Shown here in pieces: positions 57,184 to 64,000 of a stretch of DNA of 64,000 nt (positions are counted from its first letter, which is position 1; every line of letters begins with the position of its first letter). The DNA comes from Spirosoma fluviale (lineage in GTDB: Bacteria > Bacteroidota > Bacteroidia > Cytophagales > Cyclobacteriaceae): assembly GCA_945897085.1 (NCBI GenBank), contig CAMDEU010000001.1:42313-106312 (forward strand), read 5' to 3'. The position numbers and the translations under genes were made by a program. The notes under the pieces were generated by a model, which did no database searches, had not been told where the DNA came from, and saw nothing but the letters and a program-made list of their open reading frames with translations.

Positions 57184-60012
57184 ATGATCAATTTACGAAG
57201 CACTACTGGATGGGTTATTACCCTTCTGCTTATCTCTCAATCGCTTTTTGCGCAGCAAAAGCGATCACTTACCCATGCAGATTACGATGGATGGGAAAAC
57301 CTCTCAGCTGAAAAAATCACGAAAAATGGAGCTTTTGTGGGTTATCAAATCTCTCCCCAACAGGGTGATGGAAGAGTTGAAATTTTCCCTTTCAAGACTC
57401 CGTCTCAGAAGCAGCTAATTTCTAGAGGAACTGGCTTTCAATTTACAGTTGATGATGCCTATGCCGTAGGGAAAATTGTGGCACAGAAAGATTCGGTTTA
57501 TGCACTCAAACTAAAGAAAAAGAAGGCCGATGACCTGCCTAAGGATAGTTTATTTATTCTTCAGCTGGCTACGGGGAAATTGGAAAAAATCGCCCGAGTA
57601 AAATCTTTTGCTACCCCAACGGAAAAGGGTAGTTGGATCGCTATCCACTTTGAAAAGGAAGTGGCCCCAAAGGAGACTCCTAAGGATAAAAGCTCCTCAG
57701 ATTCTACCAAAAAAGTAGAAAAACCCAAAAAGACAGATGGTACCAAATTGCTCGTCAGATCACTCGATGGAACAAAAACTTGGGACATAGAACGTGTGAA
57801 ATCATTTAGCTTCTCCCCGAATGGAGACTTCCTTTATTACGCACTTGCTGAAGAGGAGAAACAAGACAATGCAGCCCTCCACTTGCTTGATTTGACCTCG
57901 GGAGAGCAAAGGTTGGTTCATGAAAAGATGACTATCTATTCAAGAATGGCCTTTTCTCCCCAGTCCAGCTACCTTTCATTTGTAACGAGTGACGACTCCT
58001 TAAAGGCCAAAAAGCCAAGTCATAAGTTGCAGGTCTATGATCTCACAAAGAAGAGTTTAGTTGTTGAATTGGATAAATCAGCTGTAAAACTTGAAAATAG
58101 TCGAATTAGTCCTGATGCCTCCCTTCGGTTTTCGGAAGATGAAAAGAGACTATTCTTTGGTGTAGCGATGGATTACAAGGAGTATTCCTACGAAGACGAC
58201 AGTACTTTGCTGGACGAGGATAGAGTAAGCCTAGATATTTGGGGCTGGCAGGATGATGAGATTCAGCCCATGCAACTCAAAAACAAGGCACAAGAAGAGA
58301 AGAAAAGTTACCTGACCGTACTTTCACTTGTAGATTTAAAGGTGGTGCAGCTCGGAACTCCCGAGGTAGATGAAGTACAACTAGAAAACAAAATTACGCA
58401 AGACATCGCTCTTGCATGGACCGAGTCACCCTATCGAAAAAATTACAGTTGGGATATCCAAATCGGACGCGACCTGTACCTACTAGACCTAGCCACAGGC
58501 AATAAAGCGTTAATTGAAAAAAATGCTTCTGGCTCTGCTCGTCTTTCCCCAGGGGGGAATTATGCGTACTGGTATGATGCGAGGGATAGCTCTTGGGTTG
58601 CGTACGACCTAAAAGCAAAAGTAAAAATCAATCTGACCGCCGCAATTCCAGTTCCTTTTTACGACGAATTACACGATTCTCCCTCCTTACCGAGCAGTTA
58701 TGGTGCAGCAGGATGGCTGGAAGGTGATGCATCCTTTCTGATCAATGACCGTTTTGACCTGTGGAAGGTGGATCCTCGATATCCTGCCTCCGCCCAAAAT
58801 CTTACCGGGGGAGAAGGACGAAAGACACAAAAATCTTTCCGTAGAGAACGTTTGAAAGTGGATGAGGTAGCTATCGATCCCAAGGAGTCCCTCATTCTTT
58901 CCGCATTTGATGAAGTGAACAAGAAAAGTGGATTCTATTCGGCCAACTACCAAGGCAAAGGCCTCCCTAAAGAGTTGTTGCTAAGCAACCACCTCAATTA
59001 TGGAATTCGGAAGGCTAAAAATTCCTCACAACTCCTTTTTCGTCGGTCAACGTACAAGGAAAGTCCTGATCTTTACTTAAGTGACTTGACTTTTTCTTCT
59101 TGGGTAAAGGTCTCAGCGCTCAATCCACAGCAAGCCGGGGTCAAGTGGGGAAATGTCAAGTTGGTATCTTATTTGTCTCAAGATGGGACTCCTCTCCAAG
59201 GGCTTTTATTTACTCCAGAAGGGTTTGATGGGGTAAAAAAATTTCCGATGATGGTTTATTTCTATGAGCGGAATAGCGAGACACTTCACAATTATCGTGC
59301 ACCGGCACCCAGCCGATCCACTATCAATATCCCTTATTTTGTAAGCAACGATTATGTGGTATTTGTACCAGATATCAAATATGACCTAGGCCTTCCAGGA
59401 CCTAGTGCCTACGACTGCATTATGCCTGGGGTACAAGTTGTTATTTCCCAAGGAGGTATAGATTCAGAGAATATGGCTATTCAAGGCCAAAGTTGGGGAG
59501 GGTATCAGGTAGCTTATTTGATGACTCGAACTAATTTATTTAAGGCGGCAGGAGCAGGAGCTCCGGTGGTCAATATGACTTCCGCTTATGGTGGCATTCG
59601 CTGGGGAACGGGCATGAGCCGTATGTTTCAATATGAGCAGACCCAGTCCCGAATCGGGGGAACGCTTTGGGAAAAGCCCTTGTACTACTTGGAAAACTCT
59701 CCATTATTTACCCTGGATCGCGTCAATACACCCGTGTTGATCATGCACAACGATGCAGATGGGTCTGTGCCTTGGTACCAAGGAATTGAAATGTTTATGG
59801 GGCTCAAGCGCCTCAATAAGCCCGCATGGCTCCTCCAATACAATGGAGAGGATCACAACTTAGTGCAACGAAAAAATGCAAAAGACCTTTCTGTTCGACT
59901 GAGCCAGTTCTTTGACCATTACTTAAAAGGAGCTCCAGCGCCACTATGGATGACTGAAGGGCTTCCTGCAGTAGAAAAAGGAAGAACACTTAAATACGAG
60001 TTGGGGAATTAA
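57184..60012 (+). CDS. Secreted S9 (prolyl oligopeptidase) family peptidase
   Basis: Signal peptide; IQGQSWGGYQVAYL nucleophile elbow, NDADGSVPW, NGEDHNL. Confidence 0.94.
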   Translation: MINLRSTTGWVITLLLISQSLFAQQKRSLTHADYDGWENLSAEKITKNGAFVGYQISPQQGDGRVEIFPFKTPSQKQLISRGTGFQFTVDDAYAVGKIVAQKDSVYALKLKKKKADDLPKDSLFILQLATGKLEKIARVKSFATPTEKGSWIAIHFEKEVAPKETPKDKSSSDSTKKVEKPKKTDGTKLLVRSLDGTKTWDIERVKSFSFSPNGDFLYYALAEEEKQDNAALHLLDLTSGEQRLVHEKMTIYSRMAFSPQSSYLSFVTSDDSLKAKKPSHKLQVYDLTKKSLVVELDKSAVKLENSRISPDASLRFSEDEKRLFFGVAMDYKEYSYEDDSTLLDEDRVSLDIWGWQDDEIQPMQLKNKAQEEKKSYLTVLSLVDLKVVQLGTPEVDEVQLENKITQDIALAWTESPYRKNYSWDIQIGRDLYLLDLATGNKALIEKNASGSARLSPGGNYAYWYDARDSSWVAYDLKAKVKINLTAAIPVPFYDELHDSPSLPSSYGAAGWLEGDASFLINDRFDLWKVDPRYPASAQNLTGGEGRKTQKSFRRERLKVDEVAIDPKESLILSAFDEVNKKSGFYSANYQGKGLPKELLLSNHLNYGIRKAKNSSQLLFRRSTYKESPDLYLSDLTFSSWVKVSALNPQQAGVKWGNVKLVSYLSQDGTPLQGLLFTPEGFDGVKKFPMMVYFYERNSETLHNYRAPAPSRSTINIPYFVSNDYVVFVPDIKYDLGLPGPSAYDCIMPGVQVVISQGGIDSENMAIQGQSWGGYQVAYLMTRTNLFKAAGAGAPVVNMTSAYGGIRWGTGMSRMFQYEQTQSRIGGTLWEKPLYYLENSPLFTLDRVNTPVLIMHNDADGSVPWYQGIEMFMGLKRLNKPAWLLQYNGEDHNLVQRKNAKDLSVRLSQFFDHYLKGAPAPLWMTEGLPAVEKGRTLKYELGN

Positions 60013-60031
60013 ATCCTAGTATGCATCCAAC

Positions 60032-60067
60032 AAAAAACGCCTCCGAAATATTTTGGAGGCGTTTTTT
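60032..60067. terminator. Bidirectional terminator between S9 peptidase and thyA
   Basis: AAAAAACGCCTCCGAAAT/ATTTTGGAGGCGTTTTTT. Confidence 0.88.
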
Positions 60068-60108
60068 CATGGTCTTTTGATTGGTGAATATACTTAAACC
60101 AGTTGGTC

Positions 60109-60903
60109 TTAAATGGCTACTGGTGCTTTGATGTGTGGATGTGGATCATAGTTAAGCAATTCAAAATCTTCGTAGGTGAAGGCAAAAATATCTTTCACTG
60201 CTGGGTTGATCTTCATGGTAGGAAGAGGTCTGGATTCTCGGCTAAGTTGGAGTTCCGTTTGCTCTAGGTGGTTCAAATACAAATGGGCATCTCCGAAGGT
60301 ATGTACAAAGTCTCCAGGCTCCAGGTCACATACTTGAGCCACCATTAGGGTGAATAGCGCATAGGAAGCAATATTGAAGGGTACACCAAGAAAAACATCG
60401 GCACTTCGTTGGTAGAGCTGGCAAGACAATTTGCCATCTGCCACATAAAATTGGAAGAGCGTATGGCAGGGTGGGAGGGCCATTTCATCTACATTGGCCA
60501 CATTCCATGCACTTACTAGATGTCTTCTGCTATCTGGTTTGGTTTTGATTTGATGGATCAGGTTTTTGATCTGGTCGATTTCTCCTCCTTTTCCATCTGG
60601 CCAGTGTCTCCACTGGTAGCCATAGACCGGTCCGAGATCTCCTTGCTCATTTGCCCATTCGTCCCAAATGGAAACTCCGTTTTCTTTCAACCAGTTGATA
60701 TTGGATTCACCTCTCAAAAACCAAAGTAATTCGATGATGATGGATCGGAGGTGTAATTTTTTGGTTGTCACCACAGGAAAGCCATCTGCAAGATTGAACC
60801 GCATTTGATGTCCAAAAACGCTGATAGTCCCTGTGCCGGTACGGTCGGTTTTTTTTACACCTTCGGAAAGGATTCGCTTCATCAAATCGTGGTATTGCTG
60901 CAT
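60109..60903 (-). CDS. thyA: Thymidylate synthase
   Basis: 264 aa; DRTGTGT, GQ...[35 protein letters not shown]. Confidence 0.99.
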   Translation of the reverse strand: MQQYHDLMKRILSEGVKKTDRTGTGTISVFGHQMRFNLADGFPVVTTKKLHLRSIIIELLWFLRGESNINWLKENGVSIWDEWANEQGDLGPVYGYQWRHWPDGKGGEIDQIKNLIHQIKTKPDSRRHLVSAWNVANVDEMALPPCHTLFQFYVADGKLSCQLYQRSADVFLGVPFNIASYALFTLMVAQVCDLEPGDFVHTFGDAHLYLNHLEQTELQLSRESRPLPTMKINPAVKDIFAFTYEDFELLNYDPHPHIKAPVAI

Positions 60904-61029
60904 AAAGGCTGAGATTTTTGCTATGGATGCAAGATAGGAAATTGGCCTATTTTTTTAACAAGATTGGATGCAGTTTCCTTTGAAATTTGAAAGCACTCGA
61001 AAAAAATGGAATTTAATCACAAAAGGAAT

Positions 61030-62073
61030 TTAGGGCTCAAAACCATCCCATGTAAAGGTAGCAGCTACAGGATAATGATCTGAATAATCCACCTCACGGT
61101 GAGTTTTAAACTGGATGGGTACTACCGATGGAGAGGCGAAAATATGGTCTATTCTCAAGAAAAAAAGAATTCGATTGAAGGTGAATCCAAATCCCCTACC
61201 AGCAAGCTCGAAGGCATTTTGGAGTGATTCACTTAGACGGAAGTAGGCATTGGAGTAGGGCAACTCATTGAGATCACCCATCAAAAGCACTTTATAAGGG
61301 CTATTTCCTAGGTGTTCCATTAAAATATTCATCTGTTGTGCGCGCTTTAGGCTTCCCAGGTGGAGCTTTCCGAGGGTTTGTTTATATACTATTTTCGCAC
61401 TGTCGTAATTTTCAAATGCTTCTGCCTCAATAGACATAGAAGCCAAATGCACATTGTATACCCGCAAGGTGTCTTTTCCTACCTGTATATCTGCGAAAAT
61501 GGCACCGTTACTATTTTTTTCATTAAACACAACCCCTTCGTTTACAATGGGGTATTTGGAAAATATAGCCAAGCCATAGGAGCGGTTTTTAGGCTCTCCG
61601 CGAAGTGGATGGTAGGTATAGTCGAACTCTCCTTCTTTACTCAAAAACTTTATTGCGTTTCTGTTTTCAATGGTAAAGTCTTGGTAGAATTCTTGGATGA
61701 CTTTAATATCAGCAGGATGCTCATTCAACCATGAAAAAACAGTTGGATCCTCTGCGCCAGTGGGAGGATTTTTATAATTGAAGAGGCGGGCATTGTAGGT
61801 AAGCACTTTTAGGCCGGAAGCCTCCTCATTTTTAGGATGAAATTGAATGGATATTAGAAAAAATTTGTATCCTAAAACAAGACAAATCAAAGGAAAAAAA
61901 GCCAGCCTTCTCCAGGCTAAGGCGAGCATAAAAAAGAGAAAAAGGTTTGCGACAAGGACTACTGGGACCAAAAATGGCAGTAACCCTACGTATGGAAATA
62001 CCTCAGGGGAAATGAATACACTTCCAAATACAAGCAGGCTCAAAACAACTAATAGCCCAGTGATAAATTTCAT
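61030..62073 (-). CDS. Membrane-anchored endonuclease/exonuclease/phosphatase family protein
   Basis: N-terminal TMs; LKVLTYNARLFN, LLMGDLNELPYSNAY, DHIFASPSV, YSDHYPVAATF. Confidence 0.93.
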   Translation of the reverse strand: MKFITGLLVVLSLLVFGSVFISPEVFPYVGLLPFLVPVVLVANLFLFFMLALAWRRLAFFPLICLVLGYKFFLISIQFHPKNEEASGLKVLTYNARLFNYKNPPTGAEDPTVFSWLNEHPADIKVIQEFYQDFTIENRNAIKFLSKEGEFDYTYHPLRGEPKNRSYGLAIFSKYPIVNEGVVFNEKNSNGAIFADIQVGKDTLRVYNVHLASMSIEAEAFENYDSAKIVYKQTLGKLHLGSLKRAQQMNILMEHLGNSPYKVLLMGDLNELPYSNAYFRLSESLQNAFELAGRGFGFTFNRILFFLRIDHIFASPSVVPIQFKTHREVDYSDHYPVAATFTWDGFEP

Positions 62074-62455
62074 TTGAATAGTTAAGGTGACGCAATCAAT
62101 TTGGTATTCAAAATTGGAGAAAATTTCCTCAATAATCATGCGGCGCCTATTTTTTTGATTTCTTAAAAATTACATAAAAAGGAACCTGAACATCCCCACC
62201 TTTCTTAGCTGCTTCCCCCTCATTTATTTTTTGGAAGGGAAAAGCCCTTTGGGTTCAGAATTTCCAATTTTAAGAATCCGATTGGATTTGGAACCTCCTT
62301 TGAATGGGCTATAAAAATTTGTTGCATTCGATTTATATTTCGTGTGAACTGCCACATCTTTTCAACCCTGTGTAGGTAAGGTTCAAATAAATTGTTTCGA
62401 TAATTAATCCATTTTTTTATTTTTACTGAACCAAATAACCACTAAATTTCTACTT

Positions 62456-63022
62456 ATGAAGAAGCACTATTTAGGTTTAATCTTGATTGGATCCCTCTAT
62501 TTTACAGTGTCCTGTCAGCCCAAATCAGAAGAAACGAGTTCTGCTGATGGCCAAGAACAATCGGAAGAAAAAGATACAGAGCAGCGACCAAGTCCGCTGT
62601 TGGTTGCAGAAGGTCAGGTTTCTGGGAAAAATATCAAGGTTCAATATGGTTCGCCAGCTGTCAAAAGCAGAACCATCTGGGGGGACCTTGTGCCCTACAA
62701 TGTAGTTTGGAGAACTGGTGCCAATGAGGCAACCTATATTGACTTAGCAGAAGCCATTACAGTGGAGGGGAAAGCACTTGCAGCAGGCAAGTATTCGATT
62801 TTTACCATCCCAAAAGAAAGTGGATCCTGGACTGTGATTTTTAATTCCGATTGGAATCTGGAACATGGGCATTTCCAATACAATGAGAAAAATGATGTCT
62901 TGCGCGTTGAGGTTCAGCCGCAATGGGAACCAACAAGCCAAGAAAGTTTATCCTTCGCTGTAGCATCGCCTGGATTGATCATCCGCTGGGATAAATTAAA
63001 GCTACCCATAGCTATACAATAG
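62456..63022 (+). CDS. DUF2911 lipoprotein
   Basis: Lipobox SLYFTVSC|Q; KVQYGSPAVKSRTIWGDLVPYNVVWRTGANEAT typical of DUF2911. Confidence 0.92.
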   Translation: MKKHYLGLILIGSLYFTVSCQPKSEETSSADGQEQSEEKDTEQRPSPLLVAEGQVSGKNIKVQYGSPAVKSRTIWGDLVPYNVVWRTGANEATYIDLAEAITVEGKALAAGKYSIFTIPKESGSWTVIFNSDWNLEHGHFQYNEKNDVLRVEVQPQWEPTSQESLSFAVASPGLIIRWDKLKLPIAIQ

Positions 63023-63032
63023 GCATGCATAC

Positions 63033-63062
63033 TCCCCGGCTATGAGGTCGGGGATTTTTTTT
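63033..63062 (+). terminator. Intrinsic terminator after DUF2911 gene
   Basis: TCCCCG...CGGGGA followed by T8. Confidence 0.82.
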
Positions 63063-63131
63063 AATTTTAAAAATCCCTAAGTTTCAGGTAGAATTTGTAA
63101 TCCAAGATAACTTCCCCTTCAGTAACTTTCC

Positions 63132-64000
63132 ATGAAATATATTTCCTTCTTAGGTACGCTTTTACTTACCGGTGCTTTGGGAGTGCTAGTATCACTTCCT
63201 TTTGGACAGATACCTCCCCTTGCTCCCTTGTTGGATCCCAACCATGGGTTCTGGCAAAATTCATTTAGCGAGGACCAGCTTGCCGAGGAGGCCCTGTCTT
63301 TGGAAAATCTGAATGCAGCAGTTGAGGTGGTGTATGACGAGCAGCTGATCCCACATATTTATGCAGAGAATGAGTTAGATCTCTACCGAGCCCAAGGCTA
63401 CATTACTGCAAAGCATCGGCTATGGCAAATGGAGTTTCAAACTAGAGCTGCATCAGGTAGGCTATCAGAAATTGTAGGGCCGATGGCCTTGGAATTGGAT
63501 CGGATGACCCGTAGAAAAGGGCTGGCTTATGGAGCAGAAAAAGGGATAAGCTATCTCACGGAAAATGACCCTGCTACGCTTGCTTTAGTTGAAGCCTATG
63601 CTGATGGAGTCAACCAATACATTGCGCAATTGTCAGATGCGAGGTTACCAGTAGAATATAAAATCTTAAATTATAGACCCGAAGCTTGGTCTGCCTACAA
63701 ATCGCTGCTCTTGCTGAAGTATATGTCTGATATGCTTGTCGGTGATCGGGATTTGGAGTACAGCAACCTTAAAAAAATCTTAGGAAAGGTAAACTTAGAT
63801 CGATTGTATCCAGAGTTTCCAAGTGAAAATGACCCAGTAATTGAAAAGGAGCGAGTATGGGATTTTACATCCTTGGCTCCGGCAAAGCCTGATAGTTTAA
63901 ATTACCCTGAAGAAACTCTTCACCTAGAACCTTTAGTTCAACCAACTGAAGGTACTGGTTCAAACAACTGGGCGGTTAGTGGGAAAAAAACCAAAAATGG
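63132..64000 (+). CDS. Penicillin acylase family protein (3' truncated by window end)
   Basis: MKYISFLGTLLLTGALG...VVYDEQLIPHIYAENELDLYRAQGYITAKHRLWQMEFQTRAASGRLSEIVG...GSNNWAVSGKKTKNG (Ntn Ser motif). Confidence 0.9.
   Translation, partial: MKYISFLGTLLLTGALGVLVSLPFGQIPPLAPLLDPNHGFWQNSFSEDQLAEEALSLENLNAAVEVVYDEQLIPHIYAENELDLYRAQGYITAKHRLWQMEFQTRAASGRLSEIVGPMALELDRMTRRKGLAYGAEKGISYLTENDPATLALVEAYADGVNQYIAQLSDARLPVEYKILNYRPEAWSAYKSLLLLKYMSDMLVGDRDLEYSNLKKILGKVNLDRLYPEFPSENDPVIEKERVWDFTSLAPAKPDSLNYPEETLHLEPLVQPTEGTGSNNWAVSGKKTKN

Noticed and set aside
61360-61734. 124-aa plus-strand ORF inside the EEP-family gene
   Set aside because: Antisense to a CDS with clear catalytic motifs.
1-64000. CRISPR arrays, transposases/IS elements, integrases, phage or plasmid modules, tRNA/rRNA genes
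   Set aside because: Looked for in the ORF translations and larger intergenic regions; none recognised. A tRNAscan/ISfinder/CRISPR search would be decisive.

Overview
The window reads as a compact, mostly core chromosomal region of a Bacteroidota bacterium. Gene content (TamL-type lipoprotein, LptD, MlaEFD, SUF operon, AddAB-like nuclease, TAnnTTTG-like promoter boxes) suggests Cytophagales, possibly Cyclobacteriaceae; that placement is inference. I support about 55 coding regions, several intrinsic terminators, and no rRNA, tRNA, CRISPR array, transposase, phage gene or recognisable defence island. Main blocks: lptD/amidase; WD40-DivIVA-folB-DUF4268; two A-type Fe-S carrier paralogs; gcvT-comB; an asymmetric ModF-like ABC ATPase; rlmD; AddAB-like helicase-nuclease; mlaEFD; pgi; queA/menC; hemF-tamL; gltA; sufBCDSE-sufT-brxA; an Lrp regulator; tandem secreted M14 and S9 peptidases; thyA; and a 3'-truncated penicillin acylase. 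No unmistakable new system is visible. The observations most worth a second look are: (1) tandem 14-bp perfect palindromes in the largest non-coding gap, next to a promoter-like box; (2) an orphan terminator and hairpins between lrp and the M14 gene, a candidate ncRNA or leader; (3) an ABC ATPase with one degenerate and one apparently competent ATP site; (4) an A-type Fe-S protein lacking its C-terminal CxC; (5) a WD40-DivIVA translationally coupled pair; (6) sub-threshold small ORFs, including a possibly frameshifted one upstream of the DUF2911 gene. All family calls come from reading the sequence; no database search was run.
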